DNA of 64,000 bases from Psococerastis gibbosa (Eukaryota > Arthropoda > Insecta > Psocodea > Psocidae). Below the pieces are notes generated by a model. That model was not told the origin of the DNA and did no database searches. It was given only the letters and a program-made list of their open reading frames with translations. The DNA is taken from contig OZ020491.1 in NCBI GenBank assembly GCA_963971405.1, forward strand, positions 22,500,855 to 22,564,854, read 5' to 3'. This document shows, in pieces, positions 42,152 to 52,864 of this stretch. A program made the position numbers and the translations under genes. Every line of letters begins with the position of its first letter. The stretch's first letter is position 1.

Positions 42152-42613
42152 AGCTAGATCCACAATTTAGTAAAAATATGGCGGCCGATTGAAACCTTAT
42201 ATAATTCTTATCTCAGTTAATATTGGTCGCAGAGGAGTGAATTAAAATTTGACTGAATGCCCGTATTATTATCTACGATAATAGTAATCAACTCTTTTTA
42301 CGACAAATCAATGATTTCAAGATGGCGTCCAGTCAAAGTACAAACAATTTGATAAGTAACTAAGACGCATCCCTTATAGAAACAATGATCCTCTACTGAT
42401 TCGTCACGTAACTCCGGCTGGGAAAGCCTTTGTAATTATAATGATACTCTGCATTCCAGTGAATATAACCTTACCTACTATCCGGTTTTGTTAAATTCAA
42501 GTTACATAACTGACCATGTTTTTCTTAGTTTTTAGACCAAAGTGTTTTTAGTGATGGCAGCACACTATACATGTATCAAAATGTAGAGAAACATTTCTTC
42601 GTGCCGTTCAGCA

Positions 42614-42958
42614 CATGGGTGCCGGTTCCATAAGGCTTGGTATGGCCCGGGCCATACCAATAATTTTAGGAATAACCACCTCATATTTAGTGTATTTTGA
42701 TAAATAACTTCACTATTTTACATTGCACTTATTTAAAAAAAATATTATAATTTATTATGAAAATTAACAACAAATGAAAATGAAATCGTCAAATTGATTA
42801 TTTAAAGCCAACAGATTTATTGAAATGATAGCTACAGACTGAAGCCATATATTTATTGAGGGGGGGGGGGGCAAATTGAGACTCCTTCCCCCCGAAAAAA
42901 AAAATTTCCTCGGGCAATGTTGGGCCATACCAATAATTTTCAGAACTCGGCGCCCATG
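42614..42958. mobile_element. hAT-like MITE
   Basis: CATGGGTGCCGGTTC at the left and GAACTCGGCGCCCATG at the right. Flanks GTTCAGCA/GCTCAGCA match at 7 of 8. GGCCATACCAATAATTTT is present at both sides in inverse order, and one G run sits near the right end. Confidence 0.85.
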
Positions 42959-42966
42959 GCTCAGCA

Positions 42967-43430
42967 TTGCTTACAGATACTTCCCAAATGATGATGATGC
43001 GATCAAGGCTTAATTGATAGCGGGCACTACGTTCTATATTCCTGCGAAATTTTATTTGGAGTACCTATCTATAAGTTTTCCCTTCTTGTTCTCTCTTAAC
43101 ACACTATCTCACAGAGGATCTTAAAGGGCTTTTTATGCATTTCAGATTTGATTAAGGGCCAAATCATGAACGTTACTAGGTTTTGCCGTACCAGTAGGAG
43201 CCGCTCTAGCAATATATTAGATGCGGAAGACCTGGAACTCATGAGAATGGACCTGGTCAGAGCTGATTGTACAAGAAAAAAGGTGAAGAAAGATCTGTAG
43301 TGTGCAAACCAATCGCCAGATTGCGATTAAAGTTTTTTTTAGCCGTATTTAAATATTATTATTAAAACAATTTCTATGGGGGCAGCAGCCTCTTAGCCCC
43401 CTGATTCCGGCCCTGATGTTATTCACTAAC
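42967..43430. other. Intron sequence, nothing recognised
   Basis: Lies just after exon a of the Ser/Pro-repeat gene on the minus strand. No element ends were seen. Confidence 0.4.
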
Positions 43431-43803
43431 CTGGTGGCATGTTCGTAAAGTACGCCGGAAACGCTGTTTGCTCCATGGGTGGCGGTTCTCCCGCGGAGGC
43501 GCCAAAGTTGTGCCCAGCAGCGAGCAGAAAGTGCCTAGCCCTCGCAAAGCTCTCCAGACTGCGGCTGCTGTAGGGGTAGCTGAATGGGGGATACGGCAGT
43601 GCTGGGTGTTGCCCCTGCCACGCTTCGACGGGAAGTGCCGCTGGCTCATTGCTGGTGTCCAGCCTCTCTGGTTCTTGCTCGGGCTCCGTTGCTGACACAT
43701 TTTCCGTTTTGCTTAGGTTGATTGGTTGTGGTGGGCTCGGCGAAAGCTGGAGCAACTGCTGAATTGAATACTTTCTCGCTTGGGTCATCCGCCTTTTCCT
43801 TAT
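43431..43803 (-). CDS. Exon a of the Ser/Pro-repeat gene
   Basis: An exon of 373 bases with acceptor AATGATTTCAG|ATAAGG and donor CCACCAG|GTTAGT. It encodes 124 residues, starting IRKRRMTQARKYSIQQLLQL. The basic RKRR suggests nuclear import. KYSIQQLL fits the eIF4E-binding consensus YxxxxL-phi and also loosely the EH1 repressor motif; neither is proof. The rest is Pro/Ser-rich (LPYPPFSYPYSS). It ends in phase 1, matching exon b's phase-1 start 4.5 kb away (joint Val codon). The ATG at residue 6 could be the start if this is a first coding exon, but the acceptor argues that earlier exons exist to the right. No earlier exon was found in the window. Confidence 0.7.
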
Positions 43804-43898
43804 CTGAAATCATTTAAAAATACAGTACACAACCACTATGTTGGCAGACAGAGTGGAGTACTGCGAGGGAAAATAAACTAAGAACAATAGAGGCAAGG

Positions 43899-44393
43899 GT
43901 GGGGGGCTGGAACTTGTTCGAACACCAGATGAGTAGAAGAGACCAAATGAAGGTGGTTCGTATGAGAATAGGCCATACAAGGTTAACACATGGCACCCCA
44001 CCACCTATATGCAATAATTGTCAGGTACGACGAACTATTCCTCACATTGTCATAGAATGCCCTGTCTACCTAGTACCTAATCAAGATACAGAACCTTTCC
44101 TCCTAACACAGATTTCCAGAAAGCTGTCTCACACAAGACAATACTTCTCCAGCACACCATTCCTTTTCTTCACTCAGCAGCTTTGGCAAGCCTCATCTAG
44201 CAAACAACACACTGGTGTAATACAAGCATCGGCAAACTCCCCTTGGACGGTCACTGGGCAACCGTTGTCCAGTGCCCTCCTGATCGCAATTTGCCACAAA
44301 TCATCAATACATACGCACACAATACAGACAACGAACACCGGCAAACTACAAATCAGAAAGCGCGTTTACCCACATGGGTCTGGCGCTTATTAA
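43899..44393 (+). pseudogene. Non-LTR retrotransposon RNase H tail
   Basis: Open for 164 codons: WNLFEHQMSRRDQMKVVRMR, IGHTRLTHGTPPPICNNCQV, then IPHIVIECPVYL. The series RLRIGHTRLTH...P.C..C....T..HI...CP is the end of the RNase H region plus a zinc-knuckle-like motif in I/Jockey-type polyproteins. The 5' part is lost. The frame is intact to a stop after RKRVYPHGSGAY, so this is a relatively young, truncated copy. Confidence 0.85.
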
Positions 44394-44401
44394 AAATATA
44401 T

Positions 44402-44533
44402 ATATAAATATGGCACTTTTTGTTCTACTACTAAGCCAACCTAGTGGAGTTAGGGCTATGAAGCCCTCTCTTACACTCAACTAGGAAGGCTCGGGACCAC
44501 CTGTTTTACATGCCCTCCGAAGCATGGCCAGAA
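44402..44533 (-). mobile_element. SINE A, head missing
   Basis: Contains the reverse complement of the central domain and GAGAGGGCTTCATAGCCC. It ends at 44533 without the tRNA part. Confidence 0.8.
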
Positions 44534-44559
44534 ATAATTTGTTGCATTGCATAATTTTA

Positions 44560-44830
44560 CATCTTCTTCAAGTTACAGCCGGCTGGCTGGTTGGCAGCAA
44601 AATGTGGCATCGATGCCTCCACTCCCCTCGATCCTGGCACCCTCCCTTCAGCTTCACGTATGTATTGTACAATTACTTATGTTTCTCATTCACAAATAAA
44701 TCAATCTATAGTGAGGCTAGCCAGACTAGGTATGCAGGGACTTATTGGTCAGCATTGGCTACCTGTGCAATCCGATGCAACGATTAGCGTATAAATTATT
44801 TAATAACTGCAAACCTTACCCCTTTTGCCC
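44560..44830. pseudogene. Two small non-LTR remnants
   Basis: 44560-44665 (minus) is a close relative of 36110-36220 (CTTCTTCAAGTTACAGCCGG, GGCATCGATGCCTCC), the end of a polyprotein. 44700-44800 (plus) reads IGQHWLPVQ then YKLF in another frame, like the HWLPV..R..YK motif of CR1/L2 reverse transcriptases. Confidence 0.45.
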
Positions 44831-44929
44831 CAATCGCGACAATTTAAAACAACTGTTAAATAGTACCTGAATATTTCGTTACGCTTTCTGTTCTGCACCT
44901 ATGTCATATTTAATCTTCGTTTGTTGCTG

Positions 44930-45288
44930 TTGCTGTTTCTAACGCCTGCTTTCAGCATTTTTGCTTTAAGGAACCCTGTCAGCCTGGCGGGGGGAGTGAG
45001 TCTGTTTGTTAAGTTGAGGCACCCTAAGGGCAGACTCTTTCACATCGGGGAACGGGGAGTTGACTGACAGGGTGGACCTCCTGATTATAGTGGATTCCGA
45101 ACCACTTGGGGAACATAGTAAAGTCACACGATTAAATCGGAGGTGACCAGGACTCGACACGCACGTAGACTGCCTAAGCGCGATATCATGTCCCACCATG
45201 TTCCCCTGCCAACGCTGTGCACACTACCAAGTTTGCCGCAGTTTGAAACATGCTCTGCTCTAATGGACTCAACATGGTAAGGCCGTTG
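44930..45288 (-). mobile_element. SINE B, long form, full length
   Basis: Reverse complement starts CGGCCTTACCATGTTGAGTC and ends GCTTTCAGCAT-type sequence with an (AAC)n tail (GTTGCTGTTGCTG on the plus strand). Same length and order as 3255-3625. Confidence 0.85.
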
Positions 45289-46079
45289 GTTAATAATAAT
45301 CTTCGTTTGTAAAAAAAATTATATTATGGTGTTCCCCTCTAACATATATGGCTGAGCCTACCCTTTGCAAGACAGCTTCAGCTTTAGAAATTTCTAAATA
45401 GGCGCCCATGTGAAAGTTTACACGAGAAGCATCCATACAGTTGAATTGTTCAAAAACTTTCAGAGATTATGTTGAGGAAACTGTATGTTTCAACAAATAT
45501 TCAAATAAAACATCCGAAAACCTTTTTCTCTCATCCGTGTACAAGTTTTATACAGCCAACTCTCCCAAAAAAGTTTGTAAAATCTTTTATGTTTTCCGTT
45601 ATTTTTGAACACAAACAATATAAGAATTTAAATATCATTATATAAATTATATTAAAATGATTTAAGTTTCTTAATTTTCTTTCTCTTCGAGTTGTTAGGA
45701 AAAGTTCCTTGGAAGAAGTTGGTTTTACTTCGCCTGGGAAAGTTAGTTTGGAAAAGTTAGCCGATTCCAGCAAGTTTTCTTCTTATACTTGAGAGCGCAT
45801 GTTGGACTTTTCCTCTAAAAAGATTCCAGCTAAAGACAGAAATCGCTGTTGAGTCTGGGACTTTACCAATTTTCTCAGTGTTTTCGAAAATATCTTTTCT
45901 CTTCTTTCTAGTTTTAAACATTTTTTCCTCGCTTAGAAACTCTCTTCCCCGCTTTTTTTTTGTGTCTGTAGCTACAGTCAGTGTTATGATTTATCATGTC
46001 TTATTGTGCTGACCTTTTCTTACCCATATTATTAGAAATTCCCTTTTTCCTGTAGGTAGGCAATATTTGTCTTTGGTTA
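45289..46079. other. No gene seen
   Basis: AT-rich with several AAAAGT/ACTTTT phrases; no supported feature. Confidence 0.35.
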
Positions 46080-46245
46080 GGACATGAAGAGTAGTGCTGG
46101 TATGGACTCTGACTTTCACCCGAGTGGTTCGACTCCCACACTTGCTGCATTTTCTGACATGCTTAAGAGGACATGTAAAGGAGGCGGACTTGGTCTTATT
46201 GGGTGTGAGAAAGGGCTTTATTGCCCTAGCTCCGGGAGGGGGGGG
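46080..46245 (+). mobile_element. SINE A, diverged
   Basis: ATGAAGAGTAGTGCTGG at the head, GTGGTTCGACTCCCACAC as the B box, and a worn central domain (AGAGGACATGTAAAGGAGGC). Confidence 0.75.
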
Positions 46246-46323
46246 GGGGTTCGAAAGTCCAGGCACCAAATATTAGGTTTGTTAATATCATCATTGTTAT
46301 TGAAGGCCTTTTTATGGATCTAT

Positions 46324-46520
46324 AGTGGCCCATTAAACCTTTAGCCATTGGCAACGACCCCATGGATTTTCGGACATTCATTGGTTGGTCATGGTTTCCG
46401 CATGAATTTCTGGCCTTTTTGGCAAACTCGTGGAAGCCCTCAATGTCAACCTACACCGACTACATGCAATAGCGGACCAGCTAAGGCAAGCGTACCATTG
46501 ACACAATGTGACATGGGTAA
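46324..46520 (+). repeat. Repeat L copy
   Basis: CCCATTAAACCTTTAGCCAT, GACCCCATGGATTTTCGGAC and CTACACCGACTACATG, in the L order. Confidence 0.7.
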
Positions 46521-47119
46521 CCATAACACCACCAAATTCGAGTACAAACGAACGAATTGTAAATTTTCGGTTGAGCCGATTTTGATAAAAAGAATTTGGA
46601 ATACTCTTCTTACTATTTGAAATTCCTGGCTCCGCTCCTGAACGTCTAAGCCATCGTGGGAATAGTTTTATACATGTTCCTTCCTCAGGCACGGATCCAG
46701 CCTATTTTTTCAAAATGTGTTTCCCAAAGTTCTTTCTTTTCATGAATTACACTGATATCATGAGTGCATTTTTAAAATCCTTTTTACTAAATGAGCACAA
46801 CTTATTTTAAGTGCCAAACAGAAGGAAGGGCTAGATTGTTGAGTTTAAAACTGGCCTTTATTTTATTTTTGACAAAAACAACTTGCTACTTGCTTTAAAC
46901 CGTATCAGCAGTCTATTTGTAATTTTAATGGCAATGGTGTAATACTATTTAACAAAGTCGCCCCTTCCCCTGACAGTGGGCTCCTCCCTAATTGTTCAGA
47001 AACTATATGAGCCCCATGCCTCTAATGACTATTAACACAGCAGGCAATGTAAGTCCAACTTATTGTTTTGTATTACTGTATCCAATATAATTCATTCATT
47101 CATTCATTCAAAACCCTTT
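46521..47119. other. No gene seen; hAT-like left end at 46687
   Basis: CAGGCACGGATCCAG at 46687 resembles the family G tip, but no right partner was found. (ATTC)n at 47091-47110. Confidence 0.35.
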
Positions 47120-47640
47120 GTTAAATAGCGTCAGCAGTGTTCCTAAAGGTCGTTCCATTGCATTGATAATGTACCGTATTCGTTGCCACAGGGGAAAACG
47201 CTCTCTTATCTTTGGGAATGAGCCGTTTTCGCGCCAAATTTCCTTACCCGCCTGGTTTCATCTTTTGCATTGTTGGGCAGCTACACAGTCCATCCTATAT
47301 GGACTTGGCCAAGCCATTGCAACTCCTTGCCCTCCATTCTTCTCTCTATGGAATCCATAGAAGAGAATCGGCACTAAGATGACTTGTTGAACTTTGGTCT
47401 TAGTCTTCCGTTCGGCTTCTCTCTTGCCGAAAAAAGTGTTGGATTTGTTGATTTGTATCCTGTACTTTGAGATAGAGTTAAATATATTTGATTGGATTTG
47501 ATTTGATATTGAGAAGTAGGCTTCTGTAGTCTTTTGAACTCGGTTTCTTATTTTGCCTCTCTGGTTCACTGTTGTGCCCCAGATTATTAAAGTTCCCCAC
47601 TTGCTCCAGCGGCTCTACCTCGTCATCTGTGCGTGCCACC
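47120..47640 (-). pseudogene. Non-LTR reverse transcriptase remnant
   Basis: The minus strand shows EQVGNFNNLG, then NQRGKIRNRVQKTTEAYFSI, NTFFGKREAERKTKTKV, ILVPILFYG, and in shifted frames MEGKELQWLGQV and WLPNNAKDETRR. These follow the order of the C-terminal third of endonuclease-type non-LTR polyproteins (F.YLG....I..R......F......KTK..v...vl..LlYG....q.rW.GHV). Several frameshifts and a simple-sequence insertion break it. Confidence 0.75.
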
Positions 47641-47904
47641 ATAGAGCTACACTAATGAAGGGAAATTAGGAAGCTCTGATGGTGAAGCGGTCATCAGAAG
47701 TTGGTTATCGAAATGCAAAAGCTGGGGAAGAAAGAATATTGGAGTGGAGATTAGATTCACCAGTGATTAAAGGAGCCGGGAGCTCGACAAGTCTAACTTT
47801 CGGGCAAAGTTCGCGCGGAAACTTTGAAAATGGGTCCGACTTAACCCCTATTCCTTACACTGTTCAATGTAGTGTTTAATAGGGATTGGGTCGCTTCTGA
47901 AAGA

Positions 47905-48935
47905 TTTACAATGTTTTTGACGTTTTAAACGGCCTAGAGACTTTCGTTCATTTCGAAGCATAATAATTAATAATGGCATTTAATTCTATAGATAGTTTTC
48001 TTTAATATGGCAACGGTACAATTTGTCTTGTAGTATATAAGTTTCTAATATTGGAGCAAGAGATTCATATTAATGACGTGCATACGACATATTTTGACGT
48101 TTACAACGGTTTAGAGACTTTCGTTCATTTCGAAGCATAATAATAAATAATGACATTTAATTCTATATATAGTTTTCTTTAATACTGCAACGTTACAATT
48201 TGTCTTGTAGTATATACGTTTCTAATATTGGAGCAAGCGACTCATATTAATGACGTGCATACGTCATATTTTGAAGTTTTCAACGGTTTAGAGACTTTCG
48301 TTCATTTCGAAGCATAATAATAAATAATGACATTTAATTCTATATATAGTTTTCTATAATACGGCAACGGTACAATTTGTCTTGTAGTATATAAGTTTCT
48401 AATATTGGAGCAAGAGATTCATATTAATGATGTGCATACGTCATATTTTGAAGTTTTCAACGGTTTAGAGACTTTCGTTCATTTCGAAGCATAATAATAA
48501 ATAATGACATTTAATTCTATATATAGTTTTCTATAATACGGCAACGGTACAATTTGTCTTGTAGTATATAAGTTTCTAATATTGGAGCAAGAGATTCATA
48601 TTAATGATGTGCATACGTCATATTTTGACGTTTTCAACGACCAGAGACTTTCGTTCATTTCGAAACATAGTTCTTAATTAATGGCGCAATTATATAGCCT
48701 CCCTACGCAGATTGTTTTCTTTCATACGGAAGCAGTAAAATTTGTCGATTCTATTTAATTTCTTAATATAGGAGCAAGAGATTCATATTAATAACGTGAA
48801 TACGTCATATTTTGTTTCGAAGCATAGTTCTTAATTAGTTAATTCTTTTATACGGAAACGGTAAAATTTGTCGGTTCTATGTTCAATTTCCAAACATATA
48901 GGAGCTAGAGATTCAAATTCATTAATGACAGCCAT
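47905..48935. repeat. 177-bp satellite array
   Basis: GAGACTTTCGTTCATTTCGA starts at 47937, 48114, 48291, 48468 and 48644, a period of 177, 177, 177 and 176 bases. Each unit also has CAATTTGTCTTGTAGTATAT and ATATTGGAGCAAG. Units two to four are nearly identical, while units from about 48660 are diverged and shortened. Confidence 0.95.
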
Positions 48936-48984
48936 AGTTTATTTTTTTAGACTTCATTAAGACTTGTATCTGTACTTGGTTAAG

Positions 48985-49200
48985 TCATGCTTTCGCCTGT
49001 TTCATTGCGTGAATGGTAAGCATGTCTCAGCTTGTCAATTATCGCTTGTAGCCGGTGTAGGTTGACATCGAGAACGTATACCAGGTTGCCAATGGCCAAA
49101 CATTCGTATGGAAACAATACAAATAATGTCCTAAATCCATGGGGTCGTTGGCATTGGACAAGGGGCCTATAAAGGTCCATAAAAAGTCCTTCAAAAATTA
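48985..49200 (-). repeat. Repeat L copy, best preserved
   Basis: Plus strand: GTCATGCTTTCGCCTGTTTC, GCTTGTAGCCGGTGTAGGTT and CCATGGGGTCGTTGGCATTG. About 215 bp. No coding or RNA structure recognised. Confidence 0.75.
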
Positions 49201-49271
49201 CAAGCTTACATCAAGCTAAACTTCATTAATGATAAGGTCACGTCATATAAATCTTCACATAGTTTTTTTTT

Positions 49272-49445
49272 TCCTTTTTTATAAAAAGGTTAATCGCATA
49301 CAAACAATTTAATGAATGTATTAAATTGTCCTCTTCAGTCGCCTCTGTTGGTTAGTACCCGTGTTGAGTTACGACACGACTCCGATCGCTTGGTGTGTAA
49401 AGACTCGCACAAGTGCAAGCACGTTACCACCTCGACATCGAAGTC
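49272..49445 (-). mobile_element. SINE C, full length
   Basis: GGTTAATCGCATACAAACAA, AGTTACGACACGACTCCGAT and GCACGTTACCACCTCGACAT; the reverse complement shows the tRNA-like head last. Confidence 0.85.
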
Positions 49446-49761
49446 GTAGGTAAACTGGCTCTGAGCTGGCTCAATTGCGCCTATGATTTGGTTTCACAAC
49501 TCTGGAACTTCTTTCAGTTAGCTTACTTGATAAATTACAGAGACTAACTAATTTATATATTTTTACTTTCTTTAGGGTGCTGAAACAGTTTATATCGTTT
49601 TTTGTGTCCCCCACAATTATCGTACAACATGGCATTACTTATACATACAGTATGTGTCAAAAATTAGGGGACAGTTAATGCATATTAGAAATTCAGTGTT
49701 TCATACTACAATTTTTACTTACAATAATATAAATATAATATAACAACATTATAAATAAGTG
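49446..49761. other. No gene seen
   Basis: No supported feature. Confidence 0.35.
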
Positions 49762-50118
49762 TTGTTGTTTTCCAACGCCTACTTTCAACATTTCGGCTTT
49801 AAGCAACCCTGTCGGACTGGCGGGGAGAGTGAGTGTGTTTATTAACTTGAGGCACCCTAAGGGCAGGCTCCTTCACCTCAAGGAGAACGGGAGTTCACAG
49901 ACAGAGTGGACCTCCTGATTATAGTGGATTCCGAACCACCTGGGGGTCATAGTAAAGTCAAACGATTAATTCAGAGGTGACCAGGACTCGACAAGCACTT
50001 CCACTGACCGGTATAATCTCAGTACGTTATCATGTCCCACCATGCTCCCCTGCCAACGCTGTGCACACTACCAAGTTTCTCGCAAGCTCTGTTCTGGTGG
50101 ATTCAACATGGTATGGCC
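49762..50118 (-). mobile_element. SINE B, long form
   Basis: TTGTTGTTTTCCAACGCC at the tail side, GACCTCCTGATTATAGTGGA in the core, and GATTCAACATGGTATGGCC at the head. Confidence 0.85.
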
Positions 50119-50164
50119 TATGTCATCTAATAAATACGTACATAGATGATTTTTTGTAGTTCCT

Positions 50165-50400
50165 TTGAACTTCTCTCTGTGAGGCTTCTTGCAAAGCTAT
50201 GATTTGTAGTTCTCTGTGAAGTGACCAACAGTAATCACCCATCATCTGGATTTTCCCTCGTCCCTAGTATCATTTCTCAATTTCTTTTATGTCCTGATGA
50301 AAGAGTTCCCCTACCTCTTTAATCACATAACCTTTGTTTTCAGAAAGAAAATGTTTTTTCTCTTTGGCCAGTGCACGGAAGGTATTCATTCTTCTGAGGG
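50165..50400 (-). pseudogene. Dead fragment of an uncharacterised protein family
   Basis: The minus strand reads RRMNTFRALAKEKKHFLSEN, VIKEVGELFHQDIKEIEK, two stops, then GRGKIQMMGDYCWSLHRELQ. The FHqDIkeiE....G...MM.DYCWsL.RE pattern is, from memory, a conserved segment in many uncharacterised invertebrate proteins that often sit in mobile DNA; I cannot name the family. Two stops make it inactive. It lies next to SINE B. Confidence 0.5.
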
Positions 50401-50530
50401 CTCTTCATCACCCCCTCCATCGCCATGTCCTCTCATTCATGACCATCTTCAATAATCAGATCCAGTTGCAAGGGCTGAAAAATTTGGGGGGGGGGGGGGT
50501 TACAAGTTATATGTAAGTTCAATAGGTATA

Positions 50531-50727
50531 GTCCACGCAAAATGAGAAAAGTATGGACATGGAATGTTTTGATCCTGTGGAACACTGTAAAAATATTATT
50601 TGCACAATTTTTGTTATACTTTGCATCCAATGCAACAAGGTAATACAAAATGGTGCAAGGGATATTTTTACAGTGTTGGACAGGATCAAAACATTCCATG
50701 TCCATACTTTTCTCATTTTGCGTGGAC
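50531..50727. mobile_element. Tc1/mariner-like palindromic MITE
   Basis: GTCCACGCAAAATGAGAAAA at the left and its reverse complement at the right (arms about 67 bp, nearly perfect). TA flanks at 50529-50530 and 50728-50729. The loop holds a CATCCAATGCAAC spacer. Confidence 0.9.
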
Positions 50728-50834
50728 TAAAATTTGTTTGTCGAAAGTTATGTTAAAGTTTTATTCAATTTTGTTTTTAGTAGCTTATGATTTTTTTTTT
50801 TTTTGAAAGGGGCGCTGTGTATACAATAAAAATA

Positions 50835-50835
<1 letters not shown>

Positions 50836-50894
<59 letters not shown>
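50836..50894. repeat. (ATT)n microsatellite
   Basis: About 19 consecutive ATT units with no interruption. Confidence 0.95.
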
Positions 50895-50895
<1 letters not shown>

Positions 50896-52027
50896 TACTT
50901 TAATTATTTTACTTTACTATAATTACTCTTTACGTTAACTTACAATTTTAAATGGTATGAATTAAACTGATTTGAAATTAAAACTAAGTTTTTTTTGCTA
51001 ACACAGACGTGAAATAGAAAACAGGTTGCATCATCTACAGCGTTTACTGTGCGAGCCCCCGACAAGTTGATTAACTTGGGGGCCCACAGGTTATTTGTAT
51101 TATAAGGGTATAATTGTTAATTTATAAATATATTCCTTCGGCGCAGGGGAGTACCGGCCGGAGAAGAAGAAGAAAAAAGAAATTATTATTATTATTATAG
51201 CAGTGTAGGGGAGGTAGGGGACCCACTAGAAACTTCTGTGATGGACCCCAATAGCTATAGTTACTGTGACATTGAAATACTTTAGGAATAATGCGAGTTA
51301 TCTATTTTTTTTTTATTTAGAAGCTGAGAAGGTACTAGGTCCGAATATTTCAAAATATACGTATATAAGTAGCCTATATGCTTCATTAGTTACTTAGAAT
51401 ATTTATATAGTATTGTAGTATAGGAGTCAATCATTTTAAAAGTATTGGGCTTAGTTGAGGCGGATGAAAAAAAAGTTTCGAGAAACCCTATTTCGAAATC
51501 AAAATTAACCAACGAAACATAAACTAACCAGACTGAAATCTCAACAAGACCTTATCTCCAATATAATAAGTTGAACAAACGGTAAAGGCAAAATTTAATA
51601 GTAAGTTAATTTAAAAAGGAGCTAAGTAACGTTCCGGGAATATCGATTCCCGCTCAAGAGAATAGGGAAGTGTAAGAGGAAGAAAGGCAAAGTTGGTAAT
51701 CTCCTCAGTTCTGTCTGCAACATCGTAATCATGGCCAAGTTTTGAAAGATAGATTGTTTTAGCAGTGAGAGACAAATGAAAAGTTTTCCTATTTAAGTTA
51801 AGAAATTTTCTGTGAAGAAAGTAAGTTGGTTGAAAGTTACGAGGGGGAAAACGGAAGTTTGATAAAGTTGAACACCAGTTTTGTGCGGTTCAAAATGTAC
51901 TTTGTTCGTATAAATCATTTAGTTGAGGTATCATGACAATTTTCTCGTCCTCTTGTCTACTGTTTCATTTTATTCTGGAGCCCTGACTCGTAGCCTACTT
52001 CTTTTTTGGTGTTGTTTTTATTGTTAT
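50895..52027. other. No gene seen
   Basis: Another short (ATT)n at 51183-51198. No exon supported. Confidence 0.35.
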
Positions 52028-52864
52028 CCTATTTATACGTAGGCCTATGTAAGGAAAGCTTTTCGATTCCGAAATGTCAACGAATTTATACGTTTTGAGG
52101 TCTCAGGAACAAAAAAAAAACTGTTTTTAACGAAATGTCTGTCTGTCTGTCCACCTGCCTGTTCATCGATTTGCTGGCAAACTAGTTACTAGTTGGATTG
52201 TGATAAAATTTGGCATGTAAAAATCATACCTCGGGGTAGTTTTTTTCGGGCTAGCTCAATTTTGGGGGCTTACCCTCAAAAAGCTACAAAAAAATGTCTA
52301 AATAATTATTTTAAAAAAAACGGCTTGAACGATTTCTTTTAAATTCATAAATATTGTAGTAGCTATTAATGTTAACAAAACGCGGTGGGTCCCTTGTCCT
52401 TGATATAGTAGTTTGGTTCTAAAGGTAAAAAATAATAATATTTTTTTACCCTTAGAACCAAACTTTCACGGGTCAAGCGACCTATTGCGTTCTATTTATA
52501 TTAATAACGACTACAATATATGTGAATTTCAAGAAAATAGTTGGAGCTGTTTTTGTGAAAACATTTTTTTATGCCTTTTTGGAGTTTTTTGAGAGTGAAC
52601 CTTCCCCTAAATTGAGTTGCCCCAAACAAAAACTGGTTCCGAGGCATAATTTTTTTGAACCTACATGTCAAATTTCATCCAAATCCACCATGTAGTTTGC
52701 CCACAAATCAACGAACAAACAGACCGACAGACAGACAGACGGACATTTCGTAAAAACCACTTTTTTGGGTTCCTGGGATCTCATAACGTGTAAATCCACT
52801 GAAGTCCCGAATTAGAAAAAATTTAGACCGTGACAAAGCTTTCTTTATACCACGCATAAATAGG
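52028..52864. mobile_element. 837-bp foldback made of two inverted Q/D arms
   Basis: The ends CCTATTTATACGTAGG and CCACGCATAAATAGG are inverted. Further pairs are GAAATGTCTGTCTGTCTGTC with GACAGACAGACGGACATTTC and GTAGTTTGGTTCTAAAGG with CCCTTAGAACCAAACTTTC near the centre (52410-52470). The two arms of about 410 bp correspond to the right half of the element at 58113-58830. Confidence 0.85.

Larger units (their letters stand above)
41338..42360 (+). repeat. Element J, copy 3, with two nested elements
   Basis: AGGGAGATTCATCTACCTAT at the start, TTCCGTAAATATTATCCG after the first insertion, and GGCGTCCAGTCAAAGTA near the end. Insertions are at 41500-41883 and 41992-42151. Confidence 0.75.

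Noticed and set aside
47905..48935. CRISPR-like array
   Set aside because: The units are 177 bp and repeat wholly, without short repeats separated by unique spacers; this is a eukaryotic satellite.
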